Source: Jonesia quinghaiensis DSM 15701
GTDB lineage: Bacteria > Actinomycetota > Actinomycetes > Actinomycetales > Cellulomonadaceae
Reading direction: 5' to 3'
DNA: 64,000 nucleotides
NCBI RefSeq assembly: GCF_000423205.1
Contig: NZ_AUHN01000005.1
Coordinates: 372,001 to 436,000 of the forward strand
Below, piece after piece: positions 35,265-44,907 of the stretch; the stretch's first letter is position 1; each line of letters begins with the position of its first letter. The notes beneath the pieces are model-generated. The model searched no databases. It saw nothing but the letters and a program-made list of their open reading frames with translations, and had not been told where the DNA came from. The position numbers and the translations under genes are program-made.

Positions 35265-35674
35265 GCGATATCGGGATCTGGTGGTTCAAGGGATAGGGGA
35301 GTGCGAAGGTCCTCTAATTCGGGATGTTCCCCGGTGGTCCACACCACCTCAACGGAGGTCACGATGCCACCCGCGTGCCACAGCAGCACATGGGGTGGGT
35401 CCTCCTCGGCGGGAGAGTGTGGGTCATGGAGTTCAGTGGAGTCGAGAAACGTTTCAAACACCAATGGACTATCAAGGCGAGCAAGGCGCGCCCGAGAGAT
35501 ATCGGTGACTGTCTGATCTGATGACACCGCAATGTCAAAACAGATAGGGCACTCCTCATTCACCACAAGGGCGTCCTCGAACTGTGCAGACAATGCGGGG
35601 TGCAAATCGCCGCTGGCCTGAACAATTGCGTCAAGAAGAGCCTGCTGCTCGGTGGTTGGTCGAGTCAATGCCAT
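35261..35674 (-). CDS. Conserved hypothetical acidic protein
   Basis: A 137-residue acidic protein with no signal or membrane segment. It contains a C-P-I-C pair (NEECPICFDIAVS) near residue 42, reminiscent of a half zinc site, and several WHAGGIVTSVEVVWTTGE-type beta strands. It is transcribed toward lysA and the two stop codons overlap (4-bp convergent overlap at TTAG). The family is not recognised and no function can be proposed. Confidence 0.6.
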   Translation of the reverse strand: MALTRPTTEQQALLDAIVQASGDLHPALSAQFEDALVVNEECPICFDIAVSSDQTVTDISRARLARLDSPLVFETFLDSTELHDPHSPAEEDPPHVLLWHAGGIVTSVEVVWTTGEHPELEDLRTPLSLEPPDPDIA

Positions 35675-35855
35675 GAAGTCAAGGTATGTCCCACAGCCCG
35701 CTCCCGCAACGCCACTGCCTTGCGATCAGCGCGGATGGGTGGATTTTCGTCCGGTTACTGAACGCATCGCTTCTTCGCACCTACCCGCGGCTATTGTTGG
35801 GTGAGGAACGTCAGAACCACGTCATTGTCCGGCTCGATGAGGGAAGGTGGCATTC

Positions 35856-37157
35856 GTGCCCACTCAGGATCAACAAGGCGCTCTCCAGGTCGCGCTACTC
35901 GGCTGCGGTGTTGTGGGAACCCAAGTGGCACGCATCCTTCTTCAGGAGAAGGACTCCCTGACCCGGCGCGTCGGAGCGCAACTCAACGTGCTCGGAATTG
36001 CTGTGCGCTCGCTCGACACCGAACGTGACGCTGTCATTCCCCGCGACCTACTCACCACCGACGCCCACGCTTTAGTGGAACAAGCAGACATCGTTGTTGA
36101 AGTCATGGGCGGCATCGAACCCGCTCGAGAACTTATCGACCACGCTCTACGCCACGGAGCATCGGTAGTCACTGCCAATAAAGCGCTACTCGCACAGCAC
36201 GGCCCATCACTGTATGAAACCGCCTCCCACCACGAGGTAGACCTGTCCTACGAGGCCGCAGTAGCCGGGGCCATCCCCATCATTCGCCCAATTCGCGAAT
36301 CGCTAGCAGGGGACAACATCACACGCGTGCTGGGGATCGTCAACGGGACAACAAACTATGTCCTAGACCAAATGACCCGTCACAACCTCGACCTCGACAC
36401 TGCAGTGCGTGACGCTCAACGCCTCGGCTATGCCGAAGCTGACCCCACCGCAGACGTTGAAGGGCACGACGCCGCCGCGAAAGCAGCCATACTTGCCTCA
36501 CTTGCCTTCCACACGCGAGTCGCACTCGACGACGTCGCCTGCGAGGGAATCACCCACGTCACCGCACAAGACGTCGCTTGGGCTGCCCGCAGCGGTCATG
36601 TCATTAAACTCCTAGCAATCTGTGAACGCACCCCCGCTGGTGTCGCAGCACGAGTCCACCCAGCACTTGTCCCACTCAGCCACCCACTGGCAAGCGTAGG
36701 AGACGCCTTCAACGCAGTGTTCGTCGAAGCAGAAAATGCCGGGCCGCTCATGTTCTACGGCCAAGGTGCAGGTGGCGCACCCACCGCATCGGCGGTCATG
36801 GGAGACCTCGTCACAGCAGCCCGCAACCGGGTCCTTGGTGCCCGCGGTGCAGGGGAATCAGCCGCAGCAAACCTGACCCTCCTCCCATCAGGAGAAGCAC
36901 TCACCAGGTACCAAATGAGGCTCAGCGTACTCGACCAACGTGGGGTACTCGCACAAATCGCGGATGTCTTCGCGAAACACGAAGTCTCCATCGAAACAGT
37001 CACGCAAGCGGTGCGTGAAGACAAACCCGGCTACGCCTACCTGGTTGTTGCCACCCATACGTCCCGCGAGTCAGCGCTCGCCGGCACAGTTGAGGCATTA
37101 AAACCTCTCGCCGCCGTGGATGAAGTCATGTCTGTTCTACGAATTGAAGGATCCTAA
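35856..37157 (+). CDS. hom: Homoserine dehydrogenase
   Basis: A 433-residue enzyme of the aspartate pathway that reduces aspartate semialdehyde to homoserine. The N-terminal NAD(P) site is [13 protein letters not shown]; the catalytic core has [25 protein letters not shown] and the [10 protein letters not shown] segment; a C-terminal ACT domain ([22 protein letters not shown]) allows feedback control by threonine. GTG 35856 is chosen because GGAAGG lies 8 nt upstream; a GTG three codons earlier overlaps that site. The stop TAA overlaps the thrC ATG (TAATG), so the three threonine genes form one operon. Confidence 0.95.
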   Translation: MPTQDQQGALQVALLGCGVVGTQVARILLQEKDSLTRRVGAQLNVLGIAVRSLDTERDAVIPRDLLTTDAHALVEQADIVVEVMGGIEPARELIDHALRHGASVVTANKALLAQHGPSLYETASHHEVDLSYEAAVAGAIPIIRPIRESLAGDNITRVLGIVNGTTNYVLDQMTRHNLDLDTAVRDAQRLGYAEADPTADVEGHDAAAKAAILASLAFHTRVALDDVACEGITHVTAQDVAWAARSGHVIKLLAICERTPAGVAARVHPALVPLSHPLASVGDAFNAVFVEAENAGPLMFYGQGAGGAPTASAVMGDLVTAARNRVLGARGAGESAAANLTLLPSGEALTRYQMRLSVLDQRGVLAQIADVFAKHEVSIETVTQAVREDKPGYAYLVVATHTSRESALAGTVEALKPLAAVDEVMSVLRIEGS

Positions 37158-38227
37158 TGGCGCACGTGTGGCAAGGCATTATTGCGGAGTACTCTGACTT
37201 CCTGCCAGATCACCTGAAAACCAACATTGTCACTCTAGGTGAGGGCGGCACACCGTTAGTTCCCGCACCAGCGCTGTCAGCAGCCACCGGAGCAACCGTG
37301 TACCTCAAGGTGGAAGGCATGAACCCCACAGGGTCGTTCAAAGACCGTGGCATGACCACCGCAATGTCTGCAGCTGCCGCCAACGGGGCTAAAGCCGTGG
37401 TGTGCGCGTCAACGGGGAACACCTCAGCTTCCGCTGCTGCCTACGCAACCCACGCGGGGATGGTCTGCGCGGTACTGGTGCCCGAAGGAAAAATTGCGAT
37501 GGGTAAACTCTCCCAAGCAATTGCTCACGGAGCGCAACTGCTTCAAGTCGACGGCAACTTCGATGACTGCTTGGTGGCAGCGCGCAAACTAGCAGAGTCA
37601 TACCCGGTCGAACTCGTGAACTCTGTGAACCCTGACCGTATTGAAGGCCAAAAAACAGGATCATTTGAGGTTGTCGATGTGCTAGGCGACGCCCCCGACA
37701 TTCACGCACTACCCGTCGGTAATGCCGGGAACATCACCGCGTACTGGAAGGGCTACCAGGAGTACCACGCTGCTGGGCACGCAACCCACACCCCAGCGAT
37801 GTGGGGATTCCAAGCAGCAGGCGCATCCCCTATTGTGGCTGGTCACCCATTCGATGAACCAGAAACTATCGCAACCGCGATCCGCATTGGGAACCCCGCT
37901 TCCTGGGACAAAGCTATCGAAGCGCGCGACACGTCAGGTGGTGTCATCGAGGCAGTCACTGATGAGGAAATCCTTGCCGCGCATCGGATCCTGTCAGCAG
38001 ACGTCGGTGTTTTCGTGGAGCCAGCTTCAGCAGCGGGTGCTGCAGGCGTGCTGAAAAAAGCTCGCGCTGGTGAAGTGCCTGCCGGGGCAACCATCGTTAT
38101 TACAGTGACCGGGCACGGACTCAAAGACCCAGCGTGGGCGTTGCGCACAGAAGACGGCAGCGACGTCACGCCACAACGCGTCACAGCAGATGTTGTCTCC
38201 ATCGCACAGGCCTTGGGGCTGAGCTGA
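37157..38227 (+). CDS. thrC: Threonine synthase
   Basis: A 356-residue PLP enzyme that converts O-phosphohomoserine to threonine. The PLP lysine is in [11 protein letters not shown] (residue about 60), preceded by the EGGTPL loop; the phosphate-binding loop [14 protein letters not shown] and the [14 protein letters not shown] segment are present. It is the short actinobacterial form without the N-terminal SAM-binding extension of plant enzymes. The start overlaps the hom stop by one base, and thrB follows after 6 bp. Confidence 0.96.
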   Translation: MAHVWQGIIAEYSDFLPDHLKTNIVTLGEGGTPLVPAPALSAATGATVYLKVEGMNPTGSFKDRGMTTAMSAAAANGAKAVVCASTGNTSASAAAYATHAGMVCAVLVPEGKIAMGKLSQAIAHGAQLLQVDGNFDDCLVAARKLAESYPVELVNSVNPDRIEGQKTGSFEVVDVLGDAPDIHALPVGNAGNITAYWKGYQEYHAAGHATHTPAMWGFQAAGASPIVAGHPFDEPETIATAIRIGNPASWDKAIEARDTSGGVIEAVTDEEILAAHRILSADVGVFVEPASAAGAAGVLKKARAGEVPAGATIVITVTGHGLKDPAWALRTEDGSDVTPQRVTADVVSIAQALGLS

Positions 38228-38233
38228 TCCCTC

Positions 38234-39178
38234 ATGAGAATCGTTGCCGACGCCGTTAAAGTCACTGTTCCCGCGACCAGCGCCAATCTTGGCCCAGGTT
38301 TTGACGCCCTAGGGCTCGCATTGGACTGGCATGACGAACTGACCGTCTACGCACTGGGGAACAGTGATGTCACCGTCGATATTGACGGTGAAGGCGCAGA
38401 TGAGGTCCCGCGCGACGCGTCACACCTGGTAGCTGCCACAATTCGACGTGCCCTTGACCATGTGGGCGCCTCGCAAACGGGCTTGCGTCTCGTTGCTCGA
38501 AACACGATTCCACACGGGCGGGGATTGGGGTCATCGGCGGCTGCTGTCGTTGCAGGTTTGTTTGCCGCGCGAGGGTTCATTTCGGACCCCGAGGCGCTCA
38601 GCGACGATGTCATCCTCAATTTGGCAACTCAGATTGAAGGCCACCCTGATAACGCTGCTCCAGCGATCCTTGGTGGGGCCACAACCGCGTGGATGACCGC
38701 CCATGACCAACCGTGCGCTGCGCAACTGCGACTTCACGCAGATCTACAGCCCACCGTTATTGTTCCCACCACACGCCTATCCACTCACCGGGCGCGGGGA
38801 GTTCTCCCCCCAGCGGTCGCTCACGCAAACGCCGCATTTAACGTTGGCCGTAGCGCGTTATTGGTCCATGCCATGGCGGAAAACCCAGACCTCCTCTTTG
38901 ACGCTACCGAAGATAAGCTGCACCAGGAGTTTCGTTCAGGCGTTATGCCTCGCTCATGGGAACTGATCCGTGCCCTACGTCGTCGAGGTCTTGCCGCCGT
39001 TGTCTCGGGAGCGGGGCCAACAGTCTTGGTCCTGCACACAAAAAATGCAACGCACGTGGTCAGCGACCATATTACTGAGGCTCTTGAAGAGATCACTGAG
39101 GGGCACAGCGACCAATGGCTTGTCCGCTCACCACACATCGACTACACCGGGGCACGGGTGGAGCGCATCACACCGTAA
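38234..39178 (+). CDS. thrB: Homoserine kinase
   Basis: A 314-residue GHMP-family kinase that phosphorylates homoserine. Motif 1 (VPATSANLGPGFDALGLAL), the ATP-binding IPHGRGLGSSAAAVVAGLF (about residues 96-114), the GHPDNAAPAILGG segment and the C-terminal GAGPTVLVL are all visible. It closes the hom-thrC-thrB operon. The 3' end is followed by the rho leader region. Confidence 0.96.
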   Translation: MRIVADAVKVTVPATSANLGPGFDALGLALDWHDELTVYALGNSDVTVDIDGEGADEVPRDASHLVAATIRRALDHVGASQTGLRLVARNTIPHGRGLGSSAAAVVAGLFAARGFISDPEALSDDVILNLATQIEGHPDNAAPAILGGATTAWMTAHDQPCAAQLRLHADLQPTVIVPTTRLSTHRARGVLPPAVAHANAAFNVGRSALLVHAMAENPDLLFDATEDKLHQEFRSGVMPRSWELIRALRRRGLAAVVSGAGPTVLVLHTKNATHVVSDHITEALEEITEGHSDQWLVRSPHIDYTGARVERITP

Positions 39179-39496
39179 AGCGTCGGCCGCGTTATCTTGA
39201 CGACTGGTGATATAGTGGCACTTAGTTCTTGACGCACTCACAGTGCCAGGGTTGTAACTCACTGTTACCCGATGTCTTCATCGCTTGACTGATCATCCCG
39301 GCAGCGTTTCTCCCATCGAGCACTTCTGCTCAACCCACAATTACTGACATCGCGATGATGTTCTTTGTGTGTTCCGTGAGAGACCTTTCTGTGAGCGTCG
39401 CGGTAAGAAACTTCCTAGTTATCCCGCATAGCCTTGCTGCTGTGCACATCCGCCCACGACTCATACGAGAGTCATGACGAGGGGGAAGGGTCCTTC
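39179..39496 (+). promoter_or_regulatory. rho leader and promoter region
   Basis: A 318-bp gene-free stretch between thrB and the rho start. A -10-like TATAGT occurs near 39210 without a good -35, and TTGACG at about 39229 lacks a strong -10. A long pyrimidine-rich untranslated region is expected; rho genes are often autoregulated by attenuation in such leaders. No stable hairpin with a U-tract is visible. Confidence 0.4.
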
Positions 39497-41581
39497 GTGT
39501 CACAAACCACCCCAGAAAAATCGCGTGCTTCATCAGGCGCGCTCACCAGCCTGCGGCTCCCCGAGCTGCAGGGTATTGCCACGCAACTCGGAGTCCGTGG
39601 AATTTCCAAAATGCGGAAGAGTGATGTGATCGCAGCGATCGAGCAAGCGCAAGGGAGCGCACCGAAAAAGGCTGCGAACAACTCCGGATCTTCCGAGCGG
39701 GCACCACGTCGCTCCACAAAGTCTGAGGCACCAGCTCCTGCTCAACAAGGCGATAGCACGCCAGAGAAACCGGCCGCTGAGAAGCGAGCCGACAACGAGA
39801 CAGCCTCAGAAGCCCCCAAAGCTTCATCCCAGCGCTCTTCATCAGATTCTCGCCGCCGCAACAACCGGTCAGCAGATCGCCAGCAGGACAGCCGTTCCCA
39901 GGCTCCAACGCAAGACGCACCAACAACTACCCCCCGCGATGCTGGGGAGGACCGTTCACCTGCTGCAAGCTCATCCAACGCAGCTGTGATCGGAGATTTC
40001 GAAATCAAACTTCCAGAACCTGGTGACAATGACCGTCGCCGCGACCGCCGAGGTGGGCGCGACAACCAAGAGTCTGAGGGTCGTAACCGCAACCGCAACC
40101 GCGACCGTGACCGGCAGCGCGACACCAACGATTCCACAGATGGCAATGACCGTCAGCGTGACCGATCCTCTGGCAACCAAAACCAAAGCCAAAATCAGGG
40201 TCAAAACCAAGGCCAAGGCCAAGGCCAAGGAAACAACCGAGACACACGCGACTCCTTCTCCGACGATGATGACCGGTCAAACCGGCGGCGTCGTGGGCGC
40301 GATCGCCACCGTGACCGTGACCGGGACCGGGACCGCCAGGGTGACCGCAAGCGCAACAACCGTCGCAACAACAACGACATCGCCTTTGACGACACCGATG
40401 TGTCAGAAGACGAAGTACTGATTCCAGTAGCGGGAATCCTCGATGTTCTCGACAACTACGCTTTTGTGCGCACCACCGGGTATCTGCCCGGGCCAAACGA
40501 CGTGTATGTCTCCTTGGGGCAAGTGAAGAAGTCCGGTTTGCGCCGCGGCGATGCGATCACTGGTGCGATTCGTCCCCCTCGTGACGGCGACAACAATGCA
40601 CGTCAGAAGTTCAACGCTTTGGTGCGACTGGATACAGTCAACGGCTTGGCTCCAGAAGAAGCGCGGAACCGACCAGACTTCAACAAGCTCACCCCGCTGT
40701 ACCCCAACGAACGCCTCCAGTTGGAAAACGCTGACTCCAACCGTCTAGCGCCACGCATCATCGACATCCTTGCCCCCATCGGTAAGGGCCAACGTGGATT
40801 GATTGTTGCTCCGCCTAAGGCCGGTAAAACAATTGTCATGCAGCAGATCGCCAACGCGATCTCCATGAACAACCCAGAGGTTCACCTCATGGTTGTCCTA
40901 GTGGACGAGCGGCCAGAAGAAGTCACGGACATGGAACGCACCGTGAACGGTGAAGTCATTGCCTCGACGTTCGACCGCCCAGCAACTGACCACACCATCG
41001 TCGCTGAACTCGCCATTGAGCGGGCAAAGCGCCTGGTTGAGCTTGGTCAAGATGTTGTTGTTCTCCTGGACTCCATTACTCGTTTGGGTCGCGCATACAA
41101 CCTGGCAGCCCCTGCCTCAGGTCGTATCTTGTCCGGTGGTGTCGATGCCGCAGCACTGTACCCACCCAAGAAGTTCTTTGGAGCTGCTCGTAACATCGAA
41201 CACGGTGGGTCATTGACGATTTTGGCGTCAGCCCTCGTGGAAACCGGATCCAAAATGGACGAGGTCATCTTTGAGGAGTTCAAAGGCACCGGGAACATGG
41301 AATTGCGCCTGTCTCGCCAATTGGCCGAGAAGCGCATCTTCCCCGCAATCGATGTCTCCGGTTCCGGAACCCGCCGTGAAGAACTGCTGGTCCGCCCAGA
41401 CGAACTCAAGGTCATGTACAAGTTGCGTCGGGTACTACACGCTTTGGAACAGACACAAGCAGTTGAACTACTCATCAAGAAACTCAAGGACCACCCGCGG
41501 AATATTGAGTTCCTCTTGTCTGTTCAAAAGACAACGCCAGACTCTCTAGCCGATCTTCGCGGCGACGAGCACGAAGTCTAA
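39497..41581 (+). CDS. rho: Transcription termination factor Rho
   Basis: A 694-residue hexameric RNA helicase. The N-terminal Rho_N helix-extension domain (LTSLRLPELQGIATQLGVRGISKMRKSDVIAAIEQ, read as consecutive motifs) is followed by a roughly 230-residue charged insertion rich in Arg, Asp, Asn and Gln (repeated DRDR, NRNR and QGQ units), then the cold-shock-like RNA-binding domain (VAGILDVLDNYAFVRTTGYL) and the ATPase core with Walker A APPKAGKT, Q-loop region and Walker B VVVLLDSITRL. GTG 39497 is selected because GGGGGAAGGG lies 6 nt upstream; the frame is open for 21 more codons. Long N-terminal insertions are typical of high-GC Gram-positive Rho and can confer extra RNA affinity or phase-separation behaviour. 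Confidence 0.96.
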   Translation: MSQTTPEKSRASSGALTSLRLPELQGIATQLGVRGISKMRKSDVIAAIEQAQGSAPKKAANNSGSSERAPRRSTKSEAPAPAQQGDSTPEKPAAEKRADNETASEAPKASSQRSSSDSRRRNNRSADRQQDSRSQAPTQDAPTTTPRDAGEDRSPAASSSNAAVIGDFEIKLPEPGDNDRRRDRRGGRDNQESEGRNRNRNRDRDRQRDTNDSTDGNDRQRDRSSGNQNQSQNQGQNQGQGQGQGNNRDTRDSFSDDDDRSNRRRRGRDRHRDRDRDRDRQGDRKRNNRRNNNDIAFDDTDVSEDEVLIPVAGILDVLDNYAFVRTTGYLPGPNDVYVSLGQVKKSGLRRGDAITGAIRPPRDGDNNARQKFNALVRLDTVNGLAPEEARNRPDFNKLTPLYPNERLQLENADSNRLAPRIIDILAPIGKGQRGLIVAPPKAGKTIVMQQIANAISMNNPEVHLMVVLVDERPEEVTDMERTVNGEVIASTFDRPATDHTIVAELAIERAKRLVELGQDVVVLLDSITRLGRAYNLAAPASGRILSGGVDAAALYPPKKFFGAARNIEHGGSLTILASALVETGSKMDEVIFEEFKGTGNMELRLSRQLAEKRIFPAIDVSGSGTRREELLVRPDELKVMYKLRRVLHALEQTQAVELLIKKLKDHPRNIEFLLSVQKTTPDSLADLRGDEHEV

Positions 41582-41599
41582 TCCCTGTTCGGGATGTCA

Positions 41600-41644
41600 C
41601 AGAATCTGCCCGTGACCCATTGTTCAGGCGGCGGGCAGATTCTG
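41600..41644 (+). terminator. Terminator downstream of rho
   Basis: 13-bp perfect inverted repeat (CAGAATCTGCCCG at 41600-41612, complement at 41632-41644) extended by partial pairing outside, 19 bp after the rho stop. The loop is long (19 nt) and there is no U-tract. Confidence 0.6.
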
Positions 41645-41750
41645 GCACAATAGAGTGTTGCCCCAGCACAATGGTGCATGGGGAACAGTGGCTGGTTCAC
41701 AGCTCCCAACAGGTGCTGACCCAGGCGCGCACATATCAAGGAGAAAAGCA

Positions 41751-41960
41751 GTGAAGGCTAACATTCACCCCGAGTACGTCACCACCACGGTGAAGTGCAC
41801 CTGCGGTAACGAGTTCGAAACCCGCAGCACCCAGACTTCAGGCGTCATCAACGCTGACGTCTGCTCCGCTTGCCACCCGTTCTACACTGGCAAGCAGAAG
41901 ATCCTCGACACCGGTGGCCGCGTGGCTCGTTTCCAGGCTCGCTACGGCAAGAAGAACTAG
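41751..41960 (+). CDS. rpmE: 50S ribosomal protein bL31, zinc-binding form
   Basis: A 69-residue ribosomal protein. The C+ type is shown by CTC (16-18) and the CSAC pair (38-41) that bind zinc, with the family segment HPFYTGKQK. Proteins of this type are exchanged for cysteine-free paralogues under zinc starvation; no such paralogue is in the window. GTG 41751 has AAGGAG 8 nt upstream. It lies between rho and prfA, a conserved order in actinobacteria. Confidence 0.95.
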   Translation: MKANIHPEYVTTTVKCTCGNEFETRSTQTSGVINADVCSACHPFYTGKQKILDTGGRVARFQARYGKKN

Positions 41961-42125
41961 CGACTCTCCAGCGCCGGTCGGATGTGCCGCCCAACAACCT
42001 CTCCAGGGGCAGTTGGTGCGGGCATCTGGCCGGCGCTGTTGCTGTCCACCACCCTATAGCTCAACCAGTATCAGCCAGCGCACATGCCGGGAAAACCCCA
42101 ACGCGCGCGGACCAAGGAATCAGAA

Positions 42126-43211
42126 ATGTCAGAGACTTTCGCCGCTGTAGAACCACTGCTTGCAGAACACGCAGACATCGAGGCGCAGCTCTCTGACGCC
42201 TCTGTCCATGCAGACCAAGCTCGTGCACGCCAGCTCGGCCGCCGCTACGCAGAACTTGGTCAGGTCGTGGGTGCTTACCGTGCGTGGAAATCTGCCGCCG
42301 ATGACCTTGCCGCCGCACGTGAAATGGCTGAAGAAGACCCATCCTTCGCCTCAGAAATTCCTGACATGGTGGTCACTGAGGAACAAGCACGTGACCGACT
42401 ACGCACCGTCCTCATTCCCCGCGACCCTGATGACTCCCGTGACGTCATCATGGAAATCAAAGCTGGTGAAGGTGGCGCAGAATCCGCCCTATTTGCTGGG
42501 GATCTGTTGCGTATGTACATGCGCTACGCAGAACGCCAAGGGTGGAAAACCGAAATTATTGAAGCGACAGAGTCTGATCTTGGCGGGTACAAAGACGTTC
42601 AAATCGCAGTGAAAGCTAAGGGAACGGTCACTCCGGAAGAGGGAGTGTGGGCACACCTGAAATACGAAGGTGGAGTGCACCGCGTGCAGCGCGTACCTGT
42701 GACTGAATCCCAGGGCAGAATCCACACCTCAGCTGCGGGCGTCTTGGTGTTCCTCGAAGTTGAGGACGAAGGCGAAGTCGAGATAGACACCAATGATCTA
42801 CGCATTGATGTCTACCGATCCTCGGGTCCCGGTGGGCAATCGGTGAACACGACAGATTCAGCTGTTCGTATCACCCACTTACCCACGGGCATCGTGGTGT
42901 CGATGCAAAACGAAAAGTCGCAGTTGCAAAACCGTGAACAGGCGATGCGCGTCTTGCGCGCCAGGCTTCTCGCTGCAAAGCAGGAAGAGGCCGCCGCCGC
43001 TGCGCAAGACATCCGCAAATCCCAAGTGCGCACTGTTGACCGCTCTGAGCGGATCAGAACCTATAACTACCCAGAAAACCGGATCGCTGACCACCGGACA
43101 GGTTACAAGTCGTACAACCTTGACCAAGTGCTTGATGGTGATCTGCAGCCAGTTGTTCAGTCAGCGATCGATGCTGACCAAGCTGCTCGGCTTGCTATCG
43201 CGGGAGAGTGA
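42126..43211 (+). CDS. prfA: Peptide chain release factor 1
   Basis: A 361-residue class I release factor reading UAA and UAG. The codon-recognition PVT tripeptide is in [14 protein letters not shown], and the catalytic GGQ is in [14 protein letters not shown]. The N-terminal helical domain and the terminal GDLQPVVQ segment are present. ATG 42126 has AAGGA 7 nt upstream, whereas the open frame extends 42 bp further. It is followed 3 bp later by prmC, which methylates this GGQ glutamine, an operon logic found across bacteria. Confidence 0.96.
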   Translation: MSETFAAVEPLLAEHADIEAQLSDASVHADQARARQLGRRYAELGQVVGAYRAWKSAADDLAAAREMAEEDPSFASEIPDMVVTEEQARDRLRTVLIPRDPDDSRDVIMEIKAGEGGAESALFAGDLLRMYMRYAERQGWKTEIIEATESDLGGYKDVQIAVKAKGTVTPEEGVWAHLKYEGGVHRVQRVPVTESQGRIHTSAAGVLVFLEVEDEGEVEIDTNDLRIDVYRSSGPGGQSVNTTDSAVRITHLPTGIVVSMQNEKSQLQNREQAMRVLRARLLAAKQEEAAAAAQDIRKSQVRTVDRSERIRTYNYPENRIADHRTGYKSYNLDQVLDGDLQPVVQSAIDADQAARLAIAGE

Positions 43212-43214
43212 ACC

Positions 43215-44216
43215 GTGGTTCCGGCTGCTGAACCTGACTCCCATACCAATCATGTCAATGCGGAGAACCCGGCCGGTCCTCGCATCGGCGATGCATGGGA
43301 AATTAAGCCCGATGCGTCTGTGCGGGAAAACCTCGTTTCGCTACAACGTGTCTTTGCACAAGCAGGGATCGATCAAGCCGCAGCCGATGCATCCGCCCTT
43401 CTTGAGCATGTAAGCGGCTTGTCAAGGGCAGAGGTACAACACTACATGGTGATGGGTCATGCCATGACAGACGTGCTGACCTGGGAGCAACACGACGAGC
43501 TCAAAACACTCGTTCACCGCCGACTCACCCGTGAACCTTTGCAGCACATCGTGGGGCACGCAGCTTTTCGCTACCTCACTCTAGAGGTTGGGCAAGGAGT
43601 TTTTGTGCCACGGCCAGAAACTGAAATTGTTGCCCAGCAAGCCATTGACGAGGCGCAACACCTCATTTCTACTGGTATCCAAGCGCCACTCATCATTGAT
43701 TTATGCACCGGCTCAGGGGCTATCGCACTCGCACTTGCTACGGAAATTCCTACAGCAACCGTCTACGCTGTGGAACTCGACGAAGACGCCCACCGTTGGG
43801 CGCAACGCAACAATAGGCGCCACGGTGACCCAGTACACTTATACCGTGGTGATGCTCGCACGGCGCTCGCACATTTAGCGGGACGCGCAGATATTGTGGT
43901 CTCCAATCCGCCTTACATTCCGCCTGATGCAGTGCCACGCGACCCAGAGGTTGCCCGCTGGGATCCACAGGTAGCACTTTATGGCCTGGGTGTCGACGGG
44001 TTAGAAGTGCCTCGCGGAATCACCGCACATGCAGCGAAACTTTTACGACCCTCCGGGCTATACATCATGGAACATGCAGAAAGCCAAGCGCACACTGCCC
44101 GCGCCATGGTGGATTCAACCCGTCTTTTTCAACCCGCCCACACCCAACCCGACTTCACCGGGCGACCACGCATGGTCGTAGCACGGCGTCACCCGCCCGA
44201 GCACGTGGAAGGATAA
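43215..44216 (+). CDS. prmC: Release factor glutamine methyltransferase PrmC (HemK)
   Basis: A 333-residue SAM-dependent methyltransferase that modifies the GGQ glutamine of release factors. An N-terminal helical substrate domain (about residues 45-130, GLSRAEVQHYMVMGH) precedes the Rossmann core with the SAM loop DLCTGSGAIALALA and the catalytic NPPYIP motif. The first 40 residues form a poorly conserved extension from GTG 43215, so a later start is possible. It directly follows prfA and precedes tsaC. Confidence 0.93.
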   Translation: MVPAAEPDSHTNHVNAENPAGPRIGDAWEIKPDASVRENLVSLQRVFAQAGIDQAAADASALLEHVSGLSRAEVQHYMVMGHAMTDVLTWEQHDELKTLVHRRLTREPLQHIVGHAAFRYLTLEVGQGVFVPRPETEIVAQQAIDEAQHLISTGIQAPLIIDLCTGSGAIALALATEIPTATVYAVELDEDAHRWAQRNNRRHGDPVHLYRGDARTALAHLAGRADIVVSNPPYIPPDAVPRDPEVARWDPQVALYGLGVDGLEVPRGITAHAAKLLRPSGLYIMEHAESQAHTARAMVDSTRLFQPAHTQPDFTGRPRMVVARRHPPEHVEG

Positions 44217-44220
44217 TTCC

Positions 44221-44907
44221 GTGACAAGCACGATTCGCCCTGCACATGACGCCACCGAGTGGGGCCCAGCACTCGACGAGGCAATCAATCAACTTCACCG
44301 TGGCGCGCCAATCGTTCTTCCAACCGATACGGTGTACGGAATTGGTGCTGATGCTTTCAACCCCACCGCAGTGAACACCTTGCTCCGGGCAAAAGGACGG
44401 GGACGGCACATGCCGCCTCCTGTGCTTGTCGCGTCATCAGCAACAATTGATGCGCTGGCAACAAATGTCCCGCACGGAGCGAAGTTGCTTGCGGAGGCTT
44501 TTTGGCCCGGCGGACTGACTTTAATATGTCATGCTCAACCATCGTTGGCGTGGGATTTGGGCGAAACGCAAGGCACCGTAGCGCTGCGCGTTCCAGATCA
44601 CCCAACAGCACTAGCGCTTTTGCAACGGACGGGGCCTCTGGCAGTATCCTCCGCGAACAAAACGGGTGCACCTGCAGCGATGACCGCCCAAGAAGCACAC
44701 GACCAGCTGGGAAGCTCTGTCAGTGTTTACTTGGACGCCGGTCATGCGCCCGGGGGAGTGGCCTCCACCATTGTTGACGCGACTACAGACACCCTCCGGG
44801 TAGTGCGGTCAGGGGCGATCAGTATTGAGCAACTGCGTGAGGTGACCGAGGTCATGGACCGCGATGAGCTTCCAGCTCCAGCAACAGGAGAGAGCTACTC
44901 CGAGTGA
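44221..44907 (+). CDS. tsaC: L-threonylcarbamoyladenylate synthase (TsaC/Sua5/YrdC)
   Basis: A 228-residue YrdC-fold protein making threonylcarbamoyl-AMP for the tRNA t6A37 modification. Visible motifs include the entry strand GAPIVLPTDTVYGIGADA, a PPPVLVASS segment, the FWPGGLTLI strand, VALRVPDHP and SSANKTGAPA, the nucleotide-binding region. It is somewhat longer than TsaC but lacks the full C-terminal Sua5 domain. GTG 44221 follows the prmC stop by 4 bp, and its end overlaps the next start by 4 bp (ATGA-like GTGA). Confidence 0.92.
   Translation: MTSTIRPAHDATEWGPALDEAINQLHRGAPIVLPTDTVYGIGADAFNPTAVNTLLRAKGRGRHMPPPVLVASSATIDALATNVPHGAKLLAEAFWPGGLTLICHAQPSLAWDLGETQGTVALRVPDHPTALALLQRTGPLAVSSANKTGAPAAMTAQEAHDQLGSSVSVYLDAGHAPGGVASTIVDATTDTLRVVRSGAISIEQLREVTEVMDRDELPAPATGESYSE

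Noticed and set aside
40195-40235. GGCCAA direct repeats as a possible CRISPR or regulatory array
   Set aside because: Units are 6 bp, in phase with Rho codons (Gly-Gln), and without spacers.
40023-40421. 132-residue plus-strand frame (Thr/Lys/Ala-rich) and Arg/Ser-rich minus-strand frames inside rho
   Set aside because: They are shadows of the repetitive Rho insertion with no start signal or family match.
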